Part shown: positions 27,831-35,948 of the stretch, one piece after another
Numbering within the stretch: position 1 is the first letter of the stretch
How the letters are laid out: every line of letters begins with the position of its first letter
Assembly: GCF_012927105.1 (NCBI RefSeq)
Contig: NZ_JABBFV010000009.1
Span: 62,001 to 126,000 of the forward strand
Direction: 5' to 3'
Length of the DNA stretch: 64,000 nt
Source: Sphingobium psychrophilum
GTDB taxonomy: Bacteria; Pseudomonadota; Alphaproteobacteria; Sphingomonadales; Sphingomonadaceae
Notes under the pieces: model-generated
Databases searched by the model: none
Told to the model about the DNA's origin: nothing
What the model saw: the letters and a program-made list of their open reading frames with translations, nothing else
Translations under genes and position numbers: made by a program

Positions 27831-27870
27831 ATGGCATAGCCATGTCATATTTACGCAATATAACTGTCAT
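27831..27870 (+). promoter_or_regulatory. PhoB-like box upstream of the type II secretion operon
   Basis: On an 11-bp grid the half-sites are ATGGCAT (27831, 5 of 7), ATGTCAT (27842, 6 of 7), ACGCAAT (27853, 3 of 7) and CTGTCAT (27864, 7 of 7) compared with CTGTCAT. They read towards gspC, whose likely ATG is 60 bases downstream, and a TAAGAT element lies at 27878-27883. The assignment is inferred from the consensus and the spacing, which mirrors the site at 25540-25590. Confidence 0.55.
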
Positions 27871-27930
27871 GCAGCAGTAAGATCAGATGCCTAGCAGGCT
27901 CCCGAATGATTGGGGGCGTGGGGCAGCAGC

Positions 27931-28788
27931 ATGCGGGTGCCATTTAGCGACAGAATGCGCGGCTTTGGACGCGGGAGGGCCACGGCCATTCCCGCGGTCG
28001 ACTGGCTTGCGCTGCTAGAACGGGCGCTGCTCGTCCTGCTGGCGTTGCAACTGGTGCGGCTGGTCTGGGCGGTCGTCGTGCCGGTCGGGAGATTTGGTCC
28101 CTGGGAAGGGCGGCAGGCGCAGATCCTGTCCCCAAGCGCGCGGCAGGCGCTGTTCGCCAGCTTCGATCCCTTTTTCCGCACCGGCGCGCCGCAACAGGCG
28201 GGCAGCGGCGTCGTCACCTCGCTGGCGCTGACCCTCTATGGCGTGCGGGTGAACGAGGGATCGGGCCTTGGATCGGCCATCATCGCTGCGCCCGACGGGG
28301 TGCAGAACAGTTTTGCCGTGGGCGATGAAATCATGCCGGGCGTCGTCCTGAAGGCCGTGACGTTCGATCATGTGACGATCGATCGGGGCGGCGCGGAAGA
28401 ACAGATTTTCATCGACCAGTCGACCCCGGCGCCCGAAGCCGAACCCGCCCCTACGCAGGGCGCGGGCTGGCAGAGCGCCGCGCCGCCGCCGCCCGCAGCA
28501 CCAGGCGCAGGCCCGAGCGTGGATAGCCTGAAGCGCGACATCGGCTTTGCCCCGCGCATACAGAATGGCCGCGTCACCGGCGTTGCGGTCATGGCCAAGG
28601 GGCCGGCCTTCGCAGCCGCAGGCTTCCGCCCCGGCGACATCATCAGCCAGATCAACGGACAGCCGATCGGATCGGCCGGGGATCTCCAGGCGCTCCAGAA
28701 CCAGATCGCGCCCGGTGCGCGCCTTTCCCTCACCGTCGAGCGCGGCGCCGCCGTGGCATCGGTCAACATCATAGTGCAAGGCCAATGA
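27931..28788 (+). CDS. gspC: Type II secretion system protein GspC
   Basis: Inner-membrane subunit linking the inner-membrane platform to the secretin. 285 residues: a short cytosolic N-terminus, one membrane helix (about 33-53), a periplasmic homology region with SLALTLYGVRVNEGSGLGSAII, a Pro/Ala-rich linker, and a C-terminal PDZ-like domain (FAAAGFRPGDIISQINGQP). The ATG at 27931 is preferred over an upstream TTG at 27910. First gene of a 13-gene operon with overlapping junctions; its stop overlaps the gspD start (ATGA). A PhoB-like site lies 60 bases upstream. Confidence 0.93.
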   Translation: MRVPFSDRMRGFGRGRATAIPAVDWLALLERALLVLLALQLVRLVWAVVVPVGRFGPWEGRQAQILSPSARQALFASFDPFFRTGAPQQAGSGVVTSLALTLYGVRVNEGSGLGSAIIAAPDGVQNSFAVGDEIMPGVVLKAVTFDHVTIDRGGAEEQIFIDQSTPAPEAEPAPTQGAGWQSAAPPPPAAPGAGPSVDSLKRDIGFAPRIQNGRVTGVAVMAKGPAFAAAGFRPGDIISQINGQPIGSAGDLQALQNQIAPGARLSLTVERGAAVASVNIIVQGQ

Positions 28789-30989
28789 CCCGCAAACTCC
28801 TCCTTACCGCCGCTACGGCGCTCGCCCTGGCCACGCCGATCGCCGCGCCGCTGATGGCGCAGCAGACGCTCAACGTCCGCGACGCCGACATCCGTGCCTT
28901 CATTCAGGATGCGGCGCGGGTGACGGGGCGGACTTTTATCATCGACAATAGGGTGCAGGGGAAAGTGTCGGTCGTGACCGACCGGCCGCTGTCGCGATCC
29001 GAATATTTCGAGATCGTGCTGTCCACCCTGCGCGCCAACGGCCTGGTCGCGGTGCCCGCACCCGGCGGCGCATACCGCATCCAGCCGGCCGATGGCGCGG
29101 CGGGCCAGCCGAGCAGCGTCGGCCGCGCGGCCAGCCGCAACAGCTTCGTGACGGAGGTCTTCCGCCTGCGCTCCATCGACGCGGCGAGCGCGCTGGAAAC
29201 GCTGCGCCCATTGGTCAGCAAGGAAGGGTCCGTCACCGCCAACCGCGCCGGCAACAGCGTGGTGGTGGCCGATTATGCCGACAATATATCGCGCATCCGC
29301 CAGGTGATCGCCCGCATCGACCGCGATACGTCCGCGACGCAGATGGTGATGCTGAAAAATGCCGGCGCGCGGGAAATTGCGACCTCGCTTCAGGCGCTGG
29401 TGGCGACCAACGGCGGTGGCGAGAATGCGGCGGCATCGGCCGCGACCGTCGTGCCGATCGACAGCAGTAACGCCGTCGCGATCCGCGGCGACGCCAGCAC
29501 CGTGGCCCGGCTGGCGGCGATGGCGCGCCAACTGGATCAGCAAGCGGCGAGCGGCACCGAAATCCGCGTCTATTGGCTGGAACATGCCGATGCCGAAAAA
29601 TTGCTGCCCGTGTTGCAGCAACTCGTCGGCCAATCGACCAGCCAGCCGGTGACGGCATCGACGCCGTCCGCAGGCGCTGCGCCTGCCGCGCAAGCGGCTG
29701 TGCCGGTCGCGGCATCCTCCTCCTCTTCCTCCTCCAGCGGCGGCGGCATTTCGACGCGCGGCCCGGCGATCGTTACCCGTTACGAAGGCGCGAACGCGAT
29801 CATCGTCGCGGCCAACAGCGACGTGCAGCGGATGCTGGGCGAAACCATCCGCCAGGTCGATACCCGGCGCGAACAGGTGCTGGTGGAAGCGATCATTGTC
29901 GAGATCAGCGATGCGGCGGCCAAGAAGCTGGGCGTGCAGTTCCTGCTCGGCAGCACATCGACCGGCTTCGCCGCCAGCAACTACTCAAACGCCTCGCCCA
30001 ATCTATTGACCCTGGCGGGCGCCTATGGCGCGACGCAGCTGGGCACCACGACCACGACGGTTGTGGCCCCGGACGGCACACGCACTACGACGGAGGTGCA
30101 GAATAGCGGCGACCTCGCCAGCACATTGCAGGAATCGGCGATCAGCAGCTTGACCAGCGCGACCGGCGCGATCCTGGGGCTGGGCGGCAGCATCGGCAAG
30201 AACGGCATTTTCGGCGCGATCATCAATGCGGTGAAATCCGACACCGAAAGCAATCTGCTTTCCACGCCGTCGGTGATGACGCTGGACAACCAGAAGGCGT
30301 CGATCCTGGTCGGGCAGCAGGTGCCGGTGACGACCGGTGAGGCGCTGAGCCAGAATTTCGACAATCAGTTCCGCACCGTCCAGCGCCAGGATGTCGGCAT
30401 CAAGCTGGAGGTGAAGCCGCAGATCAACACCGGCGGCGCGATCAAGCTGTTCCTGCGCCAGGAAGTGTCGAGCGTGGCCGGGCCGGTCAGCAACTCCAGC
30501 AGCGACCTCATCATCAACAAGCGCGAGATCGAGACGACGGTCACGGTGGACGATGGCGAGATATTGGCGCTGGGCGGCCTGCTGGACGATAATGAGCGCA
30601 AGACGATCGAGCGCATCCCGCTGCTGTCCGACATTCCGGGGCTGGGCGAATTGTTCAAATCGCGCAGCAAGAGCCGGACCAAGACCAATTTGATGGTCTT
30701 CATCCGCCCGACCATCCTGCGGTCGAAGGAAGATGCGCAACGACTGACGCAGCAACGCTACGGCTATGTCCGCAACATGCAGTTGCAGCGCAATCCTGAA
30801 GTCGAACCGACCATCGATGAGCTGGTGCGCGACTATATGGGCGCGACGCCGCCGGTTGCGGTGGCACAGCCGGGCGACGCGGTGATGCAGCCCGAAGCCG
30901 CGCCGCCGCAGGTCATCGAACCCATCGTCCGCCAGTCGAGCGGCGTGGTGCGGCCGGTCGAGATACCGGCGAGCGGAGAGCGCAAGTGA
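28785..30989 (+). CDS. gspD: Type II secretion system secretin GspD
   Basis: Outer-membrane channel of the type II system. 734 residues: signal peptide to about 25, N0 domain (LNVRDADIRAFIQDAARVTG), N1-N3 KH-like domains, a Ser-run linker near residue 310, and the secretin core with LLSTPSVMTLDNQKASILVG, QQVPVTTGEA and ITVTVDDGEILALGGLL-type strands. The C-terminal tail (about 660-734) is Pro-rich and might be the pilotin-binding S domain, although no pilotin gene is seen here. Start overlaps gspC; stop overlaps the gspE start. Confidence 0.97.
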   Translation: MTRKLLLTAATALALATPIAAPLMAQQTLNVRDADIRAFIQDAARVTGRTFIIDNRVQGKVSVVTDRPLSRSEYFEIVLSTLRANGLVAVPAPGGAYRIQPADGAAGQPSSVGRAASRNSFVTEVFRLRSIDAASALETLRPLVSKEGSVTANRAGNSVVVADYADNISRIRQVIARIDRDTSATQMVMLKNAGAREIATSLQALVATNGGGENAAASAATVVPIDSSNAVAIRGDASTVARLAAMARQLDQQAASGTEIRVYWLEHADAEKLLPVLQQLVGQSTSQPVTASTPSAGAAPAAQAAVPVAASSSSSSSSGGGISTRGPAIVTRYEGANAIIVAANSDVQRMLGETIRQVDTRREQVLVEAIIVEISDAAAKKLGVQFLLGSTSTGFAASNYSNASPNLLTLAGAYGATQLGTTTTTVVAPDGTRTTTEVQNSGDLASTLQESAISSLTSATGAILGLGGSIGKNGIFGAIINAVKSDTESNLLSTPSVMTLDNQKASILVGQQVPVTTGEALSQNFDNQFRTVQRQDVGIKLEVKPQINTGGAIKLFLRQEVSSVAGPVSNSSSDLIINKREIETTVTVDDGEILALGGLLDDNERKTIERIPLLSDIPGLGELFKSRSKSRTKTNLMVFIRPTILRSKEDAQRLTQQRYGYVRNMQLQRNPEVEPTIDELVRDYMGATPPVAVAQPGDAVMQPEAAPPQVIEPIVRQSSGVVRPVEIPASGERK

Positions 30990-32530
30990 GCGAACCGACG
31001 CAACCCGATGCCATGTTCCCGCCCGCGCCGCCGTCGCGCCCCATCGACATTCCCTATGTCTTCGCGCGCAAGCATGGCGTCGTCATGCTGCCGATCGAGG
31101 GCGAGCGGCTGACCATCGCGGTGCGCGCAGGCAGCGATCCGCGCGTTCTGCTGGAAGTGCGGCGGCATCTCTCGCGCAGTTTCGATGTCATCTTCGTCGA
31201 ACCCGGCGAGTTCGACCGGCACCTGTCCAACCATTATGCAATGGAGGGCAGCGCCGCCGCCATGGCCGGATCGCTGGAAGTCGGCGCGGACGAGCTGGAC
31301 ATATTGGCGGCCGACATTCCGACCGCCGACGACTTGCTCGACAGCGCGGACGATGCGCCCGCCATCCGCCTGATCAACGGCATTATCGCCGAAGCGGCAC
31401 GGCAGGGCGTGTCGGATATTCATATCGAACCCTATGAAACCGGCCTGGTCGTACGGATGCGGATCGACGGCGTGCTGCGCGAAACGCTGCGGATGCCGCC
31501 CCATGTCGCGCCGGTGGTGGTCAGCCGGGTCAAGGTGATGGCCCGGCTCGACATTGCCGAGCGGCGGGTGCCGCAGGATGGCCGCATCGGGCTGACGCTG
31601 GGCGGAAAACTGCTCGACGTGCGCGTTTCCACCCTGCCCAGCCGGGCTGGCGAGCGGGTGGTGCTACGTATTCTCGACAAGGAGAATGCGGGCATCACGC
31701 TGGACCTGTTGGGCATGAACGGGGTGCCCGACCGCATTTTCCGCGAAGGGTTGAGCGAACCCAACGGCATCATCTTGGTCACCGGGCCGACCGGATCGGG
31801 CAAGACGACGACGCTCTATGCCGGGCTGCGTCAGCTTAATGACGGCACGCGCAATATCCTGACGGTCGAAGACCCGGTCGAATATGCGATGGAGGGTGTG
31901 GGCCAGACCCAGGTCAACGCGAAGGTGGGCCTGACCTTCGCGGCCGGCCTGCGCGCCATCCTGCGGCAAGACCCCGACGTCGTCATGGTCGGCGAAATCC
32001 GCGACCGCGAGACGGCGGAGATTGCGGTGCAGGCTTCGCTGACCGGGCATCTCGTCCTGTCCACGGTCCACACCAACGACGCGGTCGGCGCGATCACTCG
32101 AATGCGCGACATGCGGGTCGAACCCTTCCTGCTCGCCTCCACCCTGCGCGCGGTCATCGCTCAGCGGCTGGTCCGACGGCTGTGCCAGAATTGCCGCGAG
32201 CCGGTGCAGGCGGACAAGTCGGCCAGCGCGCTGCTGGGCTTCGACCCCGGCACGATCATCTATCGCGCCAAGGGCTGCGATACGTGCGGCGGCAGCGGTT
32301 ACAAGGGCCGGATCGGCGTGTTCGAGGCGATCCGGGTGGACGATACGATCCGCCGCCTCATCAACGATGGCGGCGACGAATCGCTCATCGCGCGCCATGC
32401 GTTTCTCAACGCGCCCAATCTGGGGTCGGCGGCCCGCGCGCTGGTGCGCGACGGGCAGACTACGGCCGAAGAAGCCATTCGCGTGTCCCGACGCGACGCG
32501 ATCGAGGCGGAAACCATCGCCGATGGCTGA
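30986..32530 (+). CDS. gspE: Type II secretion ATPase GspE
   Basis: Cytosolic hexameric ATPase driving pseudopilus assembly. 514 residues: N-terminal domain binding GspL, Walker A GPTGSGKTTTLYAGL, an Asp box in LTVEDPVEY, Walker B VMVGEIRDRETAEIAVQASLTGH, and a C-terminal zinc element with CQNC and CDTCGGSGYKGR. Nothing is missing. Starts inside the gspD stop (GTGA) and overlaps gspF by 8 bases. Confidence 0.98.
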   Translation: MSEPTQPDAMFPPAPPSRPIDIPYVFARKHGVVMLPIEGERLTIAVRAGSDPRVLLEVRRHLSRSFDVIFVEPGEFDRHLSNHYAMEGSAAAMAGSLEVGADELDILAADIPTADDLLDSADDAPAIRLINGIIAEAARQGVSDIHIEPYETGLVVRMRIDGVLRETLRMPPHVAPVVVSRVKVMARLDIAERRVPQDGRIGLTLGGKLLDVRVSTLPSRAGERVVLRILDKENAGITLDLLGMNGVPDRIFREGLSEPNGIILVTGPTGSGKTTTLYAGLRQLNDGTRNILTVEDPVEYAMEGVGQTQVNAKVGLTFAAGLRAILRQDPDVVMVGEIRDRETAEIAVQASLTGHLVLSTVHTNDAVGAITRMRDMRVEPFLLASTLRAVIAQRLVRRLCQNCREPVQADKSASALLGFDPGTIIYRAKGCDTCGGSGYKGRIGVFEAIRVDDTIRRLINDGGDESLIARHAFLNAPNLGSAARALVRDGQTTAEEAIRVSRRDAIEAETIADG

Positions 32531-33740
32531 TTTCGACTATAGCGCGATCGACCCGGCGGGCCGCGAGCGCAGCGGCAGCATCAAGGCCGGGACGATCGAG
32601 GATGCGCGCGCCAAGCTGGACGCGCGCAAGCTGTTCATCGTGCGGATCGAGCCGGGCGCTGTCGAAACGGCGCGCAAGCGGGCGAATCTGTCGCTGCGAA
32701 GCCCGCGCCTCAGCCCCAAGGAACTGACGCTGTTCACGCGCCAGCTGGCGACGCTGACCCAGGTCAGCCCGCTGGAGGAATCGCTGCGCACCATCGGCCG
32801 CCAGAGCGAGCAGGACCATGTCCGCGCGATCGTGGGCAAAGTGCATGGCGGGGTGATGGAAGGACGGCGGCTGGCCGACGCGATGGGCGCGGAGCCGAAA
32901 AGCTTCCCGCCGCTCTATCGTGCGATGATCTCCGCCGGTGAAAGCTCCGGCAGTTTGCCCACGATCATGGAGCGGCTGTCGGACCTGATGGAACGGCAGG
33001 CGGTGATGCGCTCGAAAGTGCTGACCGCCATCGCCTATCCATCAGTGTTGGCGACCTTCGCCGTGTTCGTGGTCGCCGCGCTGATGATCTTCGTCGTGCC
33101 CAAAGTGGTCGAACAATTCGATACGGTCGGGCAGGAATTGCCTTTGCTGACCCGGATCGTGATGGCCATATCCGCTTTCCTGGCCGCCTATTGGTGGTTG
33201 CTGCTGATATTGATGCTGCTGGCTGGCGTCGGTTTTTGGCGCGCGCTGAAGAATGACGGCTTTCGCTATCGTTTCGACGCGATGATGCTGGGATTGCCGG
33301 TGCTGGGCAAGCTGATCCGCGACCTGCACGCGGCGCGGATGGCGCGCACATTGTCCACCATGGTCGCCAGCCGCCTGCCGCTGATGGAGGGGCTGACGCT
33401 GACCGCCAACACCGTCCATAATCGCGTGCTGCGCAAGGCATCGGACGAGATCGTCGAGGCGATCCGGGGTGGCGGCAGCCTGTCCGCCGCGCTGCGCCGA
33501 GCGGGCGTGTTTCCACCCTTGCTAGTCTATCTCGCGGCCAGCGGCGAGAGCGCCGGGCGGCTGGACACCATGCTGGAGCGCGCGGCCGACTATCTGGAGC
33601 GGGAGTTTGACGCCTTCACCTCCACCGCCCTCGCCATGCTGGAGCCGATCATCATCATATTGATGGGCGGCATCGTCGCCGTCATCATCCTGTCCATCCT
33701 GTTGCCGATCCTGCAGCTGCAAAGCCTGACCGGGGCTTGA
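32523..33740 (+). CDS. gspF: Type II secretion inner-membrane protein GspF
   Basis: Polytopic platform protein that works with GspE and GspL. 405 residues with two repeats of the T2SSF domain (about 75-195 and 275-395), each with the LARQLATLTQ- or MARTLSTMVAS-type motif, and three membrane helices around 170-195, 220-245 and 375-400. The ATG at 32523 gives MADFDYSAIDPAG, the usual family N-terminus. Overlaps gspE by 8 bases and is followed by gspG after 11 bases. Confidence 0.97.
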   Translation: MADFDYSAIDPAGRERSGSIKAGTIEDARAKLDARKLFIVRIEPGAVETARKRANLSLRSPRLSPKELTLFTRQLATLTQVSPLEESLRTIGRQSEQDHVRAIVGKVHGGVMEGRRLADAMGAEPKSFPPLYRAMISAGESSGSLPTIMERLSDLMERQAVMRSKVLTAIAYPSVLATFAVFVVAALMIFVVPKVVEQFDTVGQELPLLTRIVMAISAFLAAYWWLLLILMLLAGVGFWRALKNDGFRYRFDAMMLGLPVLGKLIRDLHAARMARTLSTMVASRLPLMEGLTLTANTVHNRVLRKASDEIVEAIRGGGSLSAALRRAGVFPPLLVYLAASGESAGRLDTMLERAADYLEREFDAFTSTALAMLEPIIIILMGGIVAVIILSILLPILQLQSLTGA

Positions 33741-33751
33741 AGGAGTTGAAT

Positions 33752-34276
33752 ATGTTGAAACTAACATCCGTTCGGGCTGAGCCTGTCGAAGCCCTGTCCT
33801 TCTTGGAAAGAAAAGAAAAGCCCTTCGACAGGCTCAGGGCGAACGGAAACGAGACGTTGAGGGAGGCTGGCTTCACGCTGGTCGAACTGATGGTCGTCAT
33901 CGTCATCATCGGCCTGCTAGCGACGATCGTGGCGATCAACGTCATCCCCGCGACTGACACAGCACGGGTGGAGAAGGCGAAGGCGGACATCGCCACCATC
34001 GAACAGGCGCTGGAGCAATATCGGCTCGACAACCTGACCTATCCGGCCGGATCTGACGGGTTGCAGGCCTTGCTCAACCCGCCCGCCTCGCTGGCGCAGC
34101 CGCAGCGTTATCGCCGCGGTGGCTATATCAAGAAGCTGCCCGACGATCCGTGGGGCCGCGCCTATGTCTATACCGTGCCGGGCCGCAAGGGCGCGTTCGA
34201 CATCAGCTCGCTGGGCGCGGACGGCCAGCCGGGCGGAGATCAAGAAAATGCGGATATCTATTCCAGCGAAATCTGA
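33752..34276 (+). CDS. gspG: Major pseudopilin GspG with a REP-encoded extended leader
   Basis: Main subunit of the type II pseudopilus, cleaved and methylated by GspO. 174 residues; the mature part starts at Phe41 (G|FTLVELMVVIVIIGLL) and ends with the family's typical DPWGRAYVY and calcium-loop region DISSLGADGQPGGDQENADI. The start at 33752 has AAGGAG six bases before it. The leader has 40 residues in place of the usual 5-10, because a palindromic repeat (33767-33847) lies in frame and encodes residues 6-32. Leader length is the only oddity; the mature domain is intact. Confidence 0.95.
   Translation: MLKLTSVRAEPVEALSFLERKEKPFDRLRANGNETLREAGFTLVELMVVIVIIGLLATIVAINVIPATDTARVEKAKADIATIEQALEQYRLDNLTYPAGSDGLQALLNPPASLAQPQRYRRGGYIKKLPDDPWGRAYVYTVPGRKGAFDISSLGADGQPGGDQENADIYSSEI
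33767..33847. repeat. REP-like palindrome inside the gspG leader
   Basis: An 81-bp inverted repeat: the left arm begins TCCGTTCGGGCTGAGCCTG and the right arm is its complement with a few paired changes. The arms are about 27 bases with an A-rich centre. It belongs to the TCCGTTCG-type repeat family also found in gspJ (35181-35260). It is translated in frame as part of the GspG leader. Confidence 0.9.
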
Positions 34277-34285
34277 GCGGCTGTT

Positions 34286-34356
34286 CCCCGGCGCAGGCCG
34301 GGGTCCAGGTTCTCATGCGCAGCGTCCGGTCCACTGGACCCCGGCCTTCGCCGGGG
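34286..34356. repeat. GC-rich palindrome between gspG and gspH
   Basis: Left arm CCCCGGCGCAGGCCGGGGTC and right arm ending GGCCTTCGCCGGGG are complementary over about 23 bases with one or two mismatches. The repeat fills most of the 91 bases between the gspG stop and the likely gspH start. It is related in style to the ettA and hfq-hflX repeats but differs from the gspG/gspJ family. Confidence 0.85.
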
Positions 34357-34367
34357 CACGTTCGCGG

Positions 34368-34808
34368 ATGTGCGAACGTGGCTTCACTTTGATCGAACTG
34401 ATGGTCGTGCTGACGATCATCGGCTTCATTTCTGCTGCCGTGGTGCTCGCCATTCCCGATCCGCGCGGGCGCGTGATCGAGGATGCCGACCGCTTCGCCG
34501 CGCGCGTGGCCGCCGCGCGCGACGAAGCAGTCGTCACCGCGCGTCCGATGGGCCTGTGGGTGTCCGCGTCCGGCTATGGTTTCCAGCGCCGCGAGGCGGG
34601 GCAATGGGCGCAGCTGGAAGACAAGCCCTTCGTCACCGCCAACTGGAAAGGCGGCACCCGGGCCCTGGTGGGCAAGGATGGCCGCCAGCAGATTGCCTTC
34701 GACGGCACCGGCCTGCCCACTGATCCGCTGACCGTCACCCTGGCGCGCGAAGGCGAGCGGGTGTCGGTGACTGTCGATATGGCGGGAAAGGTCATGGTCG
34801 GTGGGTAA
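34368..34808 (+). CDS. gspH: Minor pseudopilin GspH
   Basis: Pseudopilus tip subunit. 146 residues from ATG 34368: a short leader MCERG, then FTLIELMVVLTIIGFISAAV (hydrophobic N-helix with Glu at +5), followed by a beta-rich domain with RVAAARDEAVVTARPMGLWV typical of GspH. The frame is open upstream into a palindromic repeat, so translation could begin earlier, but this ATG gives a normal leader. Overlaps the GTG start of gspI by 8 bases. Confidence 0.9.
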   Translation: MCERGFTLIELMVVLTIIGFISAAVVLAIPDPRGRVIEDADRFAARVAAARDEAVVTARPMGLWVSASGYGFQRREAGQWAQLEDKPFVTANWKGGTRALVGKDGRQQIAFDGTGLPTDPLTVTLAREGERVSVTVDMAGKVMVGG

Positions 34809-35163
34809 GCGCGAGGCCGGCTTCACGCTGCTCGAAATGCTGGTCGCGCTGGCGGTGTTCAGCCTCGCTGCGCTGGCTCTCGTGCGGTTGCAGGGCGTCA
34901 CCCTGCGCACCGCGGCCGATCTCGACAGCAAGGCGCTGGGCCAGATCGTCGCGCGCAACCTGATGGTCGATGTGCAGACCGATCCGATCCCGCCGTCCGT
35001 CGGCGAGGAGGATGGTGACGTCGATAATGGCGGGCGGCGCTGGCACTGGAGCCGAACGGTGAAGCCGACCGACGACGCGCGGCTGTTGCAGGTCGACCTG
35101 ACCGTCGATGGCCAGCCGGGCGCATCGCCGGTGGTGCTTAGCTTCGTGCGGGTGGTCGAATGA
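34801..35163 (+). CDS. gspI: Minor pseudopilin GspI
   Basis: 120 residues. The leader VGKREAG is followed by FTLLEMLVALAVFSLAALAL, with the Glu at +5, and a compact C-terminal domain (WHWSRTVKPTDDARLLQVDL). GspI starts the tip complex with GspJ and GspK. It begins with GTG inside the gspH stop, and its stop overlaps the gspJ start, so translation is coupled along the pseudopilin block. Confidence 0.93.
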   Translation: MGKREAGFTLLEMLVALAVFSLAALALVRLQGVTLRTAADLDSKALGQIVARNLMVDVQTDPIPPSVGEEDGDVDNGGRRWHWSRTVKPTDDARLLQVDLTVDGQPGASPVVLSFVRVVE

Positions 35164-35948
35164 TGAATCCTATCCATCAACATCCGTTCGTTTCGAGCGA
35201 AGTCGAGAAACATCAACACAGCGCTATCCGCTTCTCGACTACGCTCGAAGCGAACGGATGTGGGCGCGCGCAATCGAGCTTCACCATTTCCAAGGCGGCC
35301 GATCGCGGCTTCACGTCCTCTACGGCTTCCGCCGATCGCGGCTTCACCCTGATCGAACTGCTCGTCGCCCTCATGATCTTCGCGATGCTCGCCGGCGCGG
35401 GGGTGCTGCTGCTGGGCAATAGCGTATCGGCGCAGGCGCAGATCAAGGCGCGGCTGGACGATAGCGCGGCGGTTCAGCGCGCGGGCGGGGCGCTGGCCGG
35501 CGATCTGGGACAGGCGGTGCCGCGCATCACCCGGACCGAGGCGGGGACGCTGGCCCCTGCCTTCTGGGCGCATGACGAGGGCGAGAGCGCGCCGGTGATG
35601 CAGTTCGTGCGCGGCGGATGGGACAATCTGGGCGACCTGCCCCGGCCATCCTTGCAGAAGGTCGAATATTGGGTGCGGCAGGGGCGGCTGGAACGGCGGA
35701 CCTATGCCCAGTTGGACGGCGCGACGGGCGACGATCCGGCCGCGCTGCTGGAGAATGTGGAGGCGGTCTTGCTGCGTTTCCGCGATGCGCAGGGCAAATG
35801 GCGGGAGGATTGGACCCCGACCCAGCCGGACCTGCTCCCCCGTGCGGTCGAAATGACGGTGACGCGCACGGGCGAACCGCCGGTCATGCTGCGCTTCCAG
35901 GTGGCACCCGGCCCGGTCGAAAAGCTGGAGGTCGCGGCTGGTGCCTGA
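35160..35948 (+). CDS. gspJ: Minor pseudopilin GspJ with a very long leader
   Basis: 262 residues; the mature part starts at Phe62 in DRG|FTLIELLVALMIFAML and continues as a normal GspJ domain of about 200 residues. The 61-residue leader holds a translated REP-like palindrome (35181-35260, about residues 8-33) and a duplicated ADRGFT block (residues 47-52 and 58-63). No in-frame ATG, GTG or TTG occurs between the repeat and the cleavage site, so the long leader appears unavoidable. The upstream ADRG|FT copy lacks the Glu at +5. Overlaps gspI and gspK. Confidence 0.92.
   Translation: MMNPIHQHPFVSSEVEKHQHSAIRFSTTLEANGCGRAQSSFTISKAADRGFTSSTASADRGFTLIELLVALMIFAMLAGAGVLLLGNSVSAQAQIKARLDDSAAVQRAGGALAGDLGQAVPRITRTEAGTLAPAFWAHDEGESAPVMQFVRGGWDNLGDLPRPSLQKVEYWVRQGRLERRTYAQLDGATGDDPAALLENVEAVLLRFRDAQGKWREDWTPTQPDLLPRAVEMTVTRTGEPPVMLRFQVAPGPVEKLEVAAGA
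35181..35260. repeat. REP-like palindrome inside the gspJ leader
   Basis: An 80-bp inverted repeat whose arms begin CATCCGTTCG and end CGAACGGATG. About 28 bases pair with two mismatches (arm core TTCGAGCG then AGTCGAG). Its tips match the gspG repeat (TCCGTTCG), but the inner arm sequence differs, so it is another member of the same broad family. It is translated in frame. Confidence 0.9.
35298..35347. repeat. 17-bp direct duplication in gspJ
   Basis: GCCGATCGCGGCTTCAC occurs at 35298-35314 and again at 35331-35347, a 33-base (11-codon) period, and a weaker third copy (GAGCTTCACC) precedes it. The duplication repeats the coding sequence just in front of the prepilin cleavage site. Confidence 0.9.
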
